Assembly (NCBI GenBank): GCA_038503075.1
Contig: JBCAML010000001.1
Coordinates: 1,798,001-1,862,000, forward strand
Length of the DNA: 64,000 nucleotides
Source: Gyromitra esculenta
Lineage: Eukaryota > Ascomycota > Pezizomycetes > Pezizales > Discinaceae
Reading direction: 5' to 3'
Below are positions 11,760-24,759 of this stretch, piece after piece. Position 1 is the first letter of the stretch. Every line of letters begins with the position of its first letter. The notes under the pieces were generated by a model, which worked only from the letters and a program-made list of their open reading frames with translations, was not told the DNA's origin and did not search any database. The position numbers and the translations under genes are program-made.

Positions 11760-14678
11760 TTAATAAATTGGCTTATGTTGCCAATCCGGTGGCATCTCAT
11801 TCTCAGCCCATACGACCTTTCCTTTCTCATTAACAGATGCACCCTCATCTGAAATCCCAATTACGCTGCCCGTGTGCGCAGCCTCCTGTCGAGAAACGCC
11901 ACCAATATCTTTCGGGATCCACAGCACAACTGGCTTCGCGGTAATGGCAGGGTTCATGTATGCTTCCCTTTCCACTTCTGCGGTGTATGAAGCTTCGGGG
12001 AAGTCCTGCGGGACGATTTTCCTCATGGCAGCATAGTTCTCGTAGGTTTCCGGGTGCAAAAATCGCGCGATCAGGCTAGGATTCTTATTGGTCGGTCCGG
12101 AGTTGTCTTCAATGGGGGCAGGAACCTTGCTAGGTCCACCTTCATTCTTAGTAGTCTCCGGGGTAATTTCGCCTTCAGCATCAGCCCCGCTTTCAAGAGC
12201 AATAAGAGATTCCTCTTCACGTTCAAGATTCTTGGGGAGGAACTTGAGTAGTGGCTCAACAGCGGCGGAGAGGGACATCTGGAAAAGGACTGTGAAGATG
12301 AGGAAGAGGACTTGGAGGATCAAAGGACCTATGGCTTTGCTAACACCAAATAAACCAATCATACAGATCTGAGCGAGGTAAACACCAGTAAGGGTCTGGT
12401 ATAGCGCGCGAGGATAGACAAGACCCTTAGTATCGATATTAACGTTGTAGACGAAGAGCAAGTTGTACCGGTAGGCATAGTGCAGTAGCCCCAAACCAAC
12501 AACAGCAAACCCAAGAACTAAAGGCGCAATCATAGAGTAGGTGATGGCAATGACGCAAATATTCGTGTACACGGGGAAAACGGTGCCCCATCCAAGGCCA
12601 GCAAGACTAGACCAACGATTCCATTGCTTGCGCGGAGTGTTATCGAGGAGCATGCTAAGTACTTTATACAATATCAATCCAACAATCTGGAGGAGTGCAC
12701 CAGAAGAGATGGCCAAACCCTGCAAGATCATGAATGAGATGTAGAAGTTGGATGCTTTCGGGAGGTTCTCGGCGAGAATGCTGGCAGCCGATGACGGGTT
12801 ATCGGCGATCTGTTTACCAACCGAGGATGCAGCGGATGTCATTGTAGTGACGAGGAAGACCTGGATGACTTGGAAGGCGAAGTACATGTTCTGCACCTTC
12901 AGCTCAACGAACGAAATCGACGGCTCTCCAGAAATTCTAGCCAGCAACCTAAGAACGATGGGCAAAAGTGCCATCAACACAGCCAACATAACAACTGGAA
13001 GAAGACCACTGATAAGTCCCTTAACTTGTTCGGGTAGATCATTAATGAATCCTAAGAATTTCACCGTCTTAGTCAAATAGGTGATATTAGAGATAGATCC
13101 CACGACAGCGACGGGAATGGACCAGAAGATAACAAGCGCAGTGACACTACCAGTGACGGCAGCGCCCTTAACCAATCGTTCCCACCATTGAAGCCTGAGG
13201 TTACTCCAAATGACCTCACCGGGAGTGACTCCGATGTAACGAGGCGCCATGTGAAGGGGTTTATTGTGCGCAAGGGTCTGAAGAGCAACCTGAGCAGCTG
13301 ATTGGGTTGTGAATTCGATGAATGCAGAATTCATTCTAACATTATTAGCACTAACGAGAGTATTAAGAATAGAATAACTCACTTGGTTCCGTCGCCATTC
13401 CTTTGGGCAGCCTGCAATTCCTCGATTTTGGGGTTCAATTCAGCAAGATGTCCACGGCACCAATCAATGGTATCAACCTATTCGTTCCACGTCAGACCTA
13501 AAACCCAAAAACATAGCTATTCGGCAAAATTACCTTCTCTCCGATCAAGAACTTCAGTTTATGAGTGGGCCTCTTCTTCCTGTCCAGCCATCTCGCTGCA
13601 ACACTACCACTTTCACCCTCGACTTCGCCATCCTCTTCAGGGGGGTCGTTTCCAAGAGCACCCTTCCTTCTAGCAGCATCTGCAAGTTTGATCAATTTAA
13701 CTTCAGCAGCCTCAAGCTTCATAGCAGTCTTATCGCGATCTTCAACCAACTCCTCGAGCTCTTTAGTATCGGTGTTGATCCATATCCGTGTGACGTTATC
13801 AAAGACTCTCCTCAGTGCCGTCTCATTAAGATATTGCCTGGGGATTGTTGTGATGAGTACGGTTCTAGCTGAGATACGAGTGGCATATTGCGGAGAAAGC
13901 ATGTAGGCCTGTCGAAGTGTGATATAGTAGATAAGTTCGCGGTAAATGGTGAAAAGAACAAATCCGAAGAAGATCCACCCAATGAAAACATGCGCATACA
14001 ATCTACATCACATGGTCAGCCCGGTTACTTTCGTTATTATTATGCAATCCCTTCCATCAACACAGGATCAGGATATTAAAGTCTTACCGATTAATTGAGT
14101 TGCCTTTACTCTTAATATTACTGAAACTCAGTATATCTAGCCCAGTCTGCCCCGCACCTCCTGTAGCGTTCACGGGGAACAAGATAGGAAAAGTCAAACA
14201 GCAACCAACAAAGCAGATTGTTTGCGCCTTTTTCAGGTAACGAAGAAAGAAATAGCCATCAAGGCCATTGGTTCGAAGGACAGTTTCATCTCTATAATGG
14301 TTGGTTAAATGACAATCTTTTAAAACAATCACGCGAATAAATTGTAACTAACTTGATTCTCCATGCACTCATAATCCAGCCAAGCAAACCTGAAAACCCC
14401 TTGACGCTCTCAACTTCATCGACATAGCCGTCGCCATCATCATCGACGGTTTTCAATCTTCTCCAGGGCTCAATGGTACCAACAAAGGTCCTCGGGGCAT
14501 AGATTCTTCTATTGGCACGACGCAAAAGCGTGAATATGACCACAAGAGCAACAAAAACGATAATATTGACTTCGAGAGTTGCAAGAAAAGCATTGGTGGA
14601 AACGCCACGAGCGGATGCAATATTTGGGTCACTAGACTCGTTGACGGCCCGAGGGTAGATATAATTTGGTCCTTCCAT
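11760..14678 (-). CDS. CSC1/OSCA/TMEM63-type membrane channel (DUF221, RSN1_7TM)
   Basis: Five exons (14678-14353, 14291-14088, 14002-13534, 13477-13383, 13335-11760) join in frame to 889 residues. Introns are 61, 85, 56 and 47 nt. The N-terminus has the first membrane span (NIIVFVALVVIFTLL), then FFLRYLKKAQTICFVG and LYAHVFIGWIFFGFVLF. A cytosolic domain (PHM7_cyt type, about residues 200-400) includes RTVLITTIPRQYLNE and a charged coiled segment. The conserved seven-span region begins near VIWSNLRLQWWERLVKGAAV and contains GLISGLLPVVMLAVLMALLP and YAYRYNLLFVYN. A C-terminal cytosolic tail with PAITAKPVVLWIPKDIGG matches the PHM7_ext region of fungal members. Family members are osmosensitive or calcium-permeable cation channels at the plasma membrane or internal membranes. 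The length is typical. No catalytic claim is possible from sequence. Confidence 0.92.
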
Positions 14679-17600
14679 CTTGGAGGAAAAGGGGATCTAA
14701 CACTGTATCAGTGGGGGAACTCTGGTGTCAAGAGGGGAAAACGCGAGGGATATACATACCCCCCAACTATGAAGTAGAGCCCGATTGTTAGCAGTAGTAA
14801 CGACAATTGAGAGCTATTCGAGAATGACCACCGGCTTGGAAGTTGATCGCCAGATGATGGTCACTGTATGTTGACGACAAGCGAGCGAGGTTTTATTTAT
14901 TTACTAGCCTTAACTCTGACAGGGGCACGCGCCAGTAACCAAGCAAGCGGGTTGTGGTAACGAATCAGGGAAGACGAAGAGCAAAAAAAAAAAAAAAAAC
15001 TGGAATGAAGTCTGGTAGTGATAGGCACAGCCCTGGCTGGAGGAGTGATGATGCACACCGACACGGCGATACAGCTGGATGCGACAGACGCGTGGTGACG
15101 ACCACTAAAGGCAGAGCAGGGAAAGGTGGGGCAAACAAGTGAATGAAAGAATCAGAAAGATCAATGGGCTGCACAACCAAACGGAACGAGAAGAGAGACA
15201 GCAAGAAAGATAAATGAAACGGGGAGGGATTGCTGTGCTTCATGGACGGAGAGACATAGGCTGTTCCTATTTAAGCAAGGGAGCTGCCCAGGGGTCGGAA
15301 ACTACCAAAAAGAGCATGCTTTCTTTGTTTGGGGCGTTCTCCTATGATGTGTTTTTTTGCAGTGAGACAAACCGATAATTGCTCAGCTCCTTTTCCACAG
15401 TCTTGGTGTCCACCCGACCAGAGGCATGTAAATGTGACGAATATTTGGTCTGGTCCAAGCATCAAGTACCAGGGCTCTCAATTGGTATAGGTTTTGTGTT
15501 TGTTCGACAACTATGTACGCACGTGTTTCTAGCCCCACTCGCAGAAGTGCTTGGAAGGTCTTGTGCGGCAGCAAGCATAAACTCGCTAAACGGTAAAATT
15601 GCACAATGCTAAACATACATGTACTCGAGAGTAAGTACTCTCCAGATGCTACGCTGCACGACAGCCTGCACGCAAGCGTGCCAAAAGAAACGAAACTACA
15701 CCTCCGCCACCACGCATCGACCCCCCGACACATATATATATATGTAAGAGTGAGAAATTATTCATTCCGCTGCTGCAAATCGATTTCGGTGGCAAAATAA
15801 ACAATTCACATTTAAAAAGACCCTAAAGATTGCACTGCCATCTACCAAATACCAAGATCTTTGAGATCTCTGCCTAACATGGTCTAGACTATTATTGCGA
15901 GATCTTGTGTGACGGCGACCTCTGTCTTTTCGAGCCTTGGCGATCTTTGGTGATGATCCCTTGGCTAAGTGATCGTAAAAGTTAGCCATCTAAAGCGAGA
16001 CACCAGCAACCGCCAATCCTCTCGATATGAAATCTCCTCCCAACAATGCCGGCGATCACGAAGCTTTCTCTGGTCATCAAACTGTTGTCAACTACCTAAC
16101 TCTTAATCACAAGTCCAACCGCGCCATATTGACGTCGAATTGACAGAATCTACCTGTCCAAGACCATGTCTAGATGGATAGGCGGGTTTCTGTCCGCTTG
16201 CTAGAACCGAAATTCAGCCACCGTTCACTAGTGCTAGCGCTCTGGAAATTGTCTTGATATGTAGCCTAGAGGTACTTGGCAGGTAAATAAGTCCAACACC
16301 GACGTTGTGAAACAAAGTCTGTAATTATTCATTCAATGCCTCGTGATCCCATTCCTACATACACTGACCCACTATTATCTTATCTGAAACTGCATATTTA
16401 CGGGTTATAATCTAGCGCATGAAAACAGTGGAAACACGCTGATCTTGCCCTTTTTCCATCTTTTTGGTAACCGAGCCCGGGGATGCCAAGCCTGATCTTA
16501 TTCGTAGATCGCGGATGGTCCAAGTTTTGTATCATCTTGCGTACGTGCTACACAGGATGTTTATCCCAGACACAGGAAAAACAATCTTCCATAGCAAAAC
16601 GACGATGTCAAGTAAACCCTGTGGGATCTGGATATATAGACTCGTGGTCAAGGGAGTATATCCAGTTGCACATAGTGGCGAAAGCTTGATACTCTCAATA
16701 GCCCCAAATGCCTACCTATCGGTTATCTATAAAAATATATGCTTAAACCGCGTGCTCCACCCAACTCTCGATCTGGAACTGTTTCCTAATACCTACCTCC
16801 TCAACTCTTGCTTGAAGTGCTGCTACCCCCCCCAACAAAAACCTGGAACTTGAGTTACAAGTATTAGCCTCCCTCGACCCTTGGTTTATAATACTATGTT
16901 GTTCAGCCGTACCTCAGTGTTGCCATGCAGCCAGGTGCATTTGTACTTTGCATTTGCTGTCCTCGAACGTTTCTAATCTTAGAAATACAATGGCAATAAC
17001 CCGAACATAGCGCCGAGAATTCGAACGATACAGCCCCAAAAAGCTGGGGAACACGAATCCTGTTCACGGCCAAGATAGGCTTTTTCTAGTTTCTTGAGAA
17101 CTAAGCGCCTCATGACTCCGGTCATAAGGCTATAGCCAGGGCCTTAAAAATTCCAACCTTAGGGGAGTAGGTGCCCTTATTTCCATGCTGCCCTCCCAAC
17201 GACATCAAGAGTTGATCCTAGCAATGAATGCTAAAAGTCGGTTCAGAAACAGCAGTATATGTACTTGCTGCCGTGGAGACCCGATAATCCCAACTCAGCA
17301 TTGTTTCCCTTCTTTTACTAGTGACAAGATCTAGACTAAGGAAGCTTGTTAGGACCAACAAACCCAGGGATCCTACGATCTAGAAGTCGGACTCTTCCGA
17401 TGAGTATTGCCTCACATTCAATTACGGAACGAGTTGGACAGGTATATAAAAGAGTTGCAAGTTGCGTCGTCTCGTCCTGTATGCCATCATCACGTGTGAG
17501 TGACATTACAATCTATTCTATATTTATAATATCCCCCTACTTCAGCTACGCCATGTCGCTAAGGAAGGGTGCCGACTTATAATCTTTCGTTATAACTTAC

Positions 17601-19580
17601 CCTAACAGCCGAAAGGATAGGAATGTAGCTATCTGGTCCATGCTGCAGGGTGGCAGAACGTCGACCTAGCAGCAGGGCGTAAAGCCCCTGTTTTTGGTAT
17701 CCAGCCACTCAAATTCACCCCCGATATGCTTGTATGTTTACACATATGTACATGTCTTGGGAAATTTACACTCTTGTAAAGTGTGTGATAGCAAGGCTAC
17801 ACGTACATAGTCAATCATACCATAATCAAGTTGACCCGATGCGCACGCGTCCATCGTTGTCTTATCACACATTGGACCACCAACCCCGTGATGAACGTCT
17901 TGACTCTAATAAAACAACGGTTAATGCATATGCATACGGTTATTCGAACGAAAATAAAAATTTCTTAAACTATGGTATATATGGTTTTACTACAGCCACG
18001 ATGAACATCCATACTGCAGGGCCCAAATCCACACTAAAGAAGCAAAGTCTGAAGCGCCCCTGATCATCTTAGCTCCAGGAGTTCCGCGCACAAAAAACTC
18101 TAAATTTTTGTTGGACAAGTTTTCCAGTAACGAGTTGGTGAAACCATCGGGGCATCGATGGCTAAAGCATTATTTCCCCAGAAAGTATAAATACGTACAC
18201 GTGCACGTAACATGACTCTACCACTCAAATAAGCATCATGATGTGTGTGGGTAGCACTGAGTAGCCCAATAACACATATACATATTGGCTGTGTAGTAAT
18301 CTAACTTATGGCCATTTCTGGATCCTCTGAGGTGTGCCAATTCTAGGCAATTCATAAGCTCCAGTTACTAAATTTTAAGTTTAAACATTATAAGACGTAT
18401 CCACTTCAACAGGTCCAGATCCATGTTCAAGTCTCTTTCAATTTCTTTCCGCTTTAAATTTTTAACACGTACTCCATAAGGTTACGTGCTTTTAACTGAT
18501 AGAATATAGGCTAGTTTCACACTTCTACCTAGTACTCACGACCAGTTACAAACACAATCTCGCAGCGTGACTTCCCCATACACATCTACTCTACACTTTC
18601 TGTACATTTGGCGTAAAAAAATAACGTGTATCTTATCTAAATATCAAAAACGAAAATACAGTGTTACTTACACAATCCCCGTTGCGCCGTAGTGCAAGCT
18701 TAACCTGATACTTACCTTACTACTACTAAAAATCTCACGATGAAAATTTGATAGTAGTGAGCTCAACTGAGAAGCGCCGACTCTCTTAGGAGTTAAACCT
18801 GTATGTATTTGGTCTGTGGCCTCAGCATGCGGCTACGGGGCCTTTGCCAGCTGCAGAGAGGTTCCTAGTTCCTAACTAGGCTCCACGGTACGCGGTACAA
18901 CAATTTTGTGCCAGGTATCGGTGCAAAGGACACGCAAAGCAAGTGATATTCACACTTTAGAATTGATCAAGTAGCCCGTTTGTTGAACCTAAGTTATAAT
19001 TATGGAAGAAGGATATGCAAAGTATATATACGGGGTGCTCGCACACCGTATTTGGTACATCTACACAACAATCACCCTGTTGGCCCGAGTTCATAACCAG
19101 AAACACCTGAGTATAATTGTGTCTATTGATACAAATTTGAAATTAGGTTGCCATAGTCAACCAAACTTGAAAGGAAAGGCATCGCGATCGGGAAACCGTG
19201 TATATGGTTAACAGTAATATGGCTTGGAACAGCGTAGGAAAAAGTATTAAGCCGATATGTATTTGAGTTTCTGTATAGTCAATTTATCTTTGAGTCGCAT
19301 CACGGGAATATGCATGTGGGAGAGGCATCCAGGTAAGACACCACCAAATATACTGACGGATGCTTTACCATTACTCGTATAGCCTGCTAGAGCATCGGTT
19401 TTATGCCTTTACTGTTTCTGCACGGACAATGTGCCAATCGATGCATTATCATGAGATATGAGTCATAAGATACTAATCAGTTGGACTATGGGCCAAGATT
19501 GAGCGCAGTAGCCCAGAGACAATGACCAACGACCAATGCTGATCATGGTTGGTCACTCGGATGGAGGATGCTCTGTCACT

Positions 19581-19600
19581 ATAGATAGATAGATAGATAG
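19581..19600. repeat. ATAG microsatellite
   Basis: Five tandem copies of ATAG in otherwise unremarkable intergenic DNA. Confidence 0.85.
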
Positions 19601-22161
19601 ACAATTCACGCATCCAACCCGTAGGTTATGGTGGTCACTATAAATACAGCTATAGCATACCTACATCTAAATTCTCTGATACTATAAAGTATCATTTCAG
19701 GGACGTAGATCTTTCTGCGCTGTGGAGCCATCTTTAGAAGTTGTAGGTGTTACGCCCCAACTTTCAGAAGTACCCCATTATTCTTCGCAATTGTATAACC
19801 TAAAGTTTGAAAATAGTCTACAACTACCGCCTTCCCTTATGAAATCCAAAAGAAAGACTCATATACACACCACATCACTTATTTAGAGACTCGGTAGATA
19901 GCATTCTTCAAATTAATGTTCTGTAGGCGAATTCCACTTCATCGCCTACACTATATATACTAATTAATTCTTACTAAACCAAACTAGTAGGTATTCAATT
20001 TCTTCATGCATCAGCACTTTCTTTCCACTCAGACCTATAGAATGGTTTACTACCGGCGCTCCATACGCATAGTATTTACGATAACTATGTAGGCACGTAT
20101 GCGTGTGTTTCACGTTCGTCATATAAAATAGCTGTTTATTTATTTGTAGTTTTAATCTCCCGTAATTGGTTTCAGACCCAGTATACGCATAATCTTTTTC
20201 CAAGATACATGCACTCGAGTACTCTCACGCACATATATATATGCCTGCTTCTTCTGTAATTAGCTTTCCTTCGCCTCAATATGAAGGAGGGGCCTTCGAT
20301 CATTTATTATTTCCTTACGTATACTCAATACCCAGCCGCTTTTAGATTGTTTTCCACTTCCACTCACTAGTACCTATTGTATTTTACACACGGATTAACG
20401 AATTAGGTTTGTGATTGGTAAAATCAGCCTCAAATCCGACACATCCTAGAGGCTCGTACTAGGACAAAAATTTACTTATAATTACCCTCTAGTAAAAATT
20501 TCCTGATCTTTCTAGATATACCAGGGTATGTAGTGTCAGGGAATCTTAGGGGTACTAAATCCCCGCTTAAGTTTTTCAACCCTGAAGTGAAAGCAAAATC
20601 CACGCATCTCGAAACCCTTGGCCATCGCATACATGTAACTTCGCAGGCAACATATCAATTTTCGAAAAAAAAAAAAAGAAACGTGGTAAGATCCGTATAT
20701 TACAAGCCCCCAAGTTAGCTTACTCTTCAATCTGGGACTGCGGGATCCGGCTCATACGAGTAACGTTGGTTAAACTCTCGAAGCTCCTTAAGCTTGGTTT
20801 CATAGGAATCTCAACCTTACGTTGATTTTGGAAAGCGGGGTGAGATGCACTGAAAATTTCTGTTTCGATCGATCGAGAAGCCTCAAAATCTAGCCCAGAA
20901 GTACACCCACAAGATAACTACCCCCAATCTCGCACGACACATAACATTCTAACGCAATTTTGATCTTGTCATTACAACCATAGTGGCATCGTCAGCTACA
21001 TGCGAAGTAGCTTACTGCTTACACTTACGTATATATCGAGATTATTTCATGGATCTTGAGTAGAAAATATTACTATAGTTTGTATATAGAAACAGACGAG
21101 GCTTATTTGAGCGGCCGGACTATAATTCAAAATAGCATCCAATTAAGGTAGCTAAATATATATAGTATCGAAATCCGTGTATACCGGAGGTTAAAGTACT
21201 ACGTATATATCCGTATCGGCCAAGCCTAGGAGCGCATCAAAGCCAACCGTTAATTAAGCAATGCAAATTCATTAAATCTGAGAATATGTTGAAGTACACA
21301 TGTATCACCTCCTTTCCCTTCCTTCCAAATGCCGTACCTAAGTTGCACGTACTGCAGGATATATTTCCCGCTAATCCACTCATACACATATATGTATATA
21401 TACTAGATTTGAAACCGGTTAGTATTTTAGCAACATATACAGCTGCAGTACTCCCACATACCTGTTCCTAAGCTCGAAGGCCAGAACAATGGATGATATT
21501 CCACTCTGTGGGGGTTAGCTTAAAGCAGCCATGCAAGGTATTCAAAACAGCGCAAGACTGTTCCCCTGCCTAATCGCGATTGATTACAACGTCTCAATCG
21601 CAATCGTGGGTTTCGTACTTTAGGTCATTAGTGCATTTTACGACAATCGGAGGCTTTTATCCTGAATGCTCCGCGTCACGTTTAACCGTTTGGTTCCGTA
21701 TTTGCGATCACCGAAGCGAGAACCTTAGTCTTAATTACAGTATACATCTCAGAGCACATTTCACCATCACAGAATTTATCTATGTATTTGATATGAAATA
21801 TATAGACAAGGGGATGGGATTGGGGGGATACTCAAGGCTGGTGGTTGAATTATCTCGGGATCAGATAGAACAATTAAAACAGGGGGCTCTTACGACTCTT
21901 ACTCGCTTCAGAGGCTAGCAATATATATTTAGAGAAGCCTCTTGACGAAGTCGAGCAAGTCACGAGAAATGTTTTTTAGAGCTCGGCCTAGTCGCAATGA
22001 TAACACCTAAGACCAATCAATGAATGTTTCTTATTTTTGCTTCATCACTTTGGGCTTGTAAGTGGATCCAACAGAGCTGACCCACTAGAGCTGACTTACA
22101 TGTATCTTGGTAAAACGACACAAAGCTGATCAGCAGTGCCAATATATACCTAAAATGAGGC

Positions 22162-22202
22162 GTTTCGTCGAAACCCTTAGCGCTACAAGTTGCTGTAGCG
22201 CT
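22162..22202. other. Two adjacent perfect hairpins
   Basis: GTTTCG/CGAAAC with a 1-nt centre at 22162-22174 is followed by AGCGCTACA/TGTAGCGCT with a 6-nt loop at 22179-22202. A T-run occurs about 15 nt further on (TTTTTT near 22219). No neighbouring gene explains them. Confidence 0.6.
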
Positions 22203-24736
22203 CTTAAGTGACCTTCGGTTTTTTTAGTCCAATTTATGCAGCCGTGTGGGGCCTTCGTAAGGTGGCCCACCCAATTAACTCTAGGGCGATCTCCTTTAAA
22301 CTCTGCTTGTGCTCACAATTTCTCACTCGGTTGCCACCAGTCCTGAGGATGTAGATATGGTTCTAGCTGTGATCGCTTCTGCAAGCGGTCACTTGGAAGG
22401 TGTCAGAATCTTTTGTGGTCGTGGCTGATCATGAGACAACGTGCGCTCTGCGTCGATAGGTAGCCGCTACGTATCATCAACAGTTCCTCAGATATAAGAC
22501 AATGCCTGTCAATTTATCAAGAGACACTCTAGATTACAAGTAGCTTTAAATATCCCATGCCGTGTCTTAACTTGGCAAAATCGAGGCCTTATTCGAAGAA
22601 ATATACAGTGGTACGACTAGCATGCATATCTGAGAACATGGGTTAGCGCGTCCCAAACGAGCAGCGGGCACACCATAGTGGCAACAGATGGCAACGCAAT
22701 CCGGCACAGCGAAGCCACACCCAAGATTCTTGAGCTGAAAAATGGCCATGACCGAAACGTAAAGCAATTACAAAAACTGCGTAGGCAGCATCACCACGCA
22801 CCGAAATCTTGCCCTCACGCTGAAGAAACGTTATTCTCATGCTAGAGCTAGCTACACCGCATCCCTCCAAATGTTAGCCTTCATCCGGATCCAATAGCAA
22901 AGTCTCGGATCCAGACCCCACATACCTATGATAAAAGTATCAGATAATCCAGATTTGGGAAGAGAAAAAGCGCCATGCAAATCATGATACGTAATTGATA
23001 GCCGGCTATGTAGGTGGTAGGAGCATTTAGTGTTTTCTGGGGCTCCCAAAATTCTGATAGGTAGATATTACTAGCGCTGAATCCAACGAATATTTAGTTG
23101 CCAAGCTCTGCCCCCAAATATGCGTCAAGTGCCAGGAAGCGATTCCCTATCTCAACCTACTCTACCCACCTATACGGCCGCAGCTGTGACAGGAGGGACA
23201 CAAACTATAAAAGCGGCGAGGAGTAAAGCCACATGTCAGCATTTAACTATTTCCTTCATATGTGGCCTAGATGGATGGATACCTATCGTAGCTGCAACGT
23301 GTGCAGTTGGCTAATGATCAAGCTCCAACTACTCCGCCGCAGCAGCTCGTATCCAATACTTCCTACGACCGAGATATCCGGTGGTGGTGCAGTTTATGAG
23401 TCATCAAATTTTACCTGAACTCTGTGAACGAAAACGAATCTATTAGAAACCGTCTTTCGTACTATGTATTTCGGCATTACTGATATCTTTTACAAGAGTG
23501 GGGCTATTTTCAAAATTGGCTCATACTGATCCCTGGTATCCAGTGGCAGCCCGCCCTCTTTTGCCAGTATACTTTACAGTACGTAACTAGCTAGCAATTC
23601 ACTTATTCGGATTGAACCGATGCGATATCGCGATGGGCCCAGCTTTGTGCGGCGACATTTGAATCTAAGCGTAGTTGCTACACGCCGCTTTTCTAGGGCT
23701 CGGTTCTTGCAAAACAGAAAAATTATCTACGAAAATATTGCCATTCGGGATATGCGGCGCTGGATCCATGCTATTATGTGTACGAACGTATGTACCTACC
23801 GGTAGTATATCACTGATCCGATATATCACTACTCGTACCAGGGTGGGAAGTTTTGGTTGTGTGAATCCCGGCGCCCGTGATTGGGCGTCCCTGCAAGCTG
23901 GATGCCGAACTAAGCTCACACGATTTATTATTACCGTATTTAATAAGCCCCGTGTTCTACATGTCACGGGCCCTGTATGGCTTTAGGTATATAAGACGAA
24001 AGTCACTAATTGTTATTGGAAGACCCGGGCGCTCCCGGTCTGGAAACTCTTTTCACCACAACTCATTCCCTTAGGAGCCACACACAACACGAAGGTACTC
24101 TTTGGAAACAATGTTCAAGGATAAATTTACAAAATTTATTCGGGGCTTGTGCTTGACTACTAACGGTTAGTCGATGGCCTCCGCACCGGGTCGGTGGGTC
24201 GAACCAAGCGCAGTCGGAACCAACTTTTGAGAAATGTGGCCACAATAGTTCACTTTTTCCCGCCTTGGGCCATTGGCTTACTAATGACCTTTCGGTTAAC
24301 GAACTGGAAGGCTCGAATTTTAGTACGATACAGTCAGGCTGGTAGTGTGCAGAGAGGGATATGCGTACATGTATGTGCGTACGTATATATATGTTGGCAG
24401 TGGTCTCGCTTGATTGATAATTGCCTAAACCCGAGTAATACATGTAATATTACTTGCAAATACTAAATGCATGGCTTATCCTAAGTCCTTTCTAATATGC
24501 CAAAAGTAATTAAGAGGGCAGGAAACCCTGGTACCGGTAGATTTATAGCTATTATTGTTAGATTACGATAACCAGCGGAAAATACGCAAAGCCCGTACTG
24601 TTTTGTCCAGAAGAGTCGATATCATAATATATGTATTGCTACGGCGCTAGCCACTAAATCAATAGGGTACATGCCTAAACCAAATAACCCCCCCCCCCAC
24701 GGGTTATGCATGACATGGAAAGCACTATCGAAACGT

Positions 24737-24759
24737 ATATCTACTTCGTAAGTAGATAT
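24737..24759. other. 10-bp hairpin
   Basis: ATATCTACTT and AAGTAGATAT are perfect inverted repeats around a CGT loop. No gene is adjacent. Confidence 0.6.
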
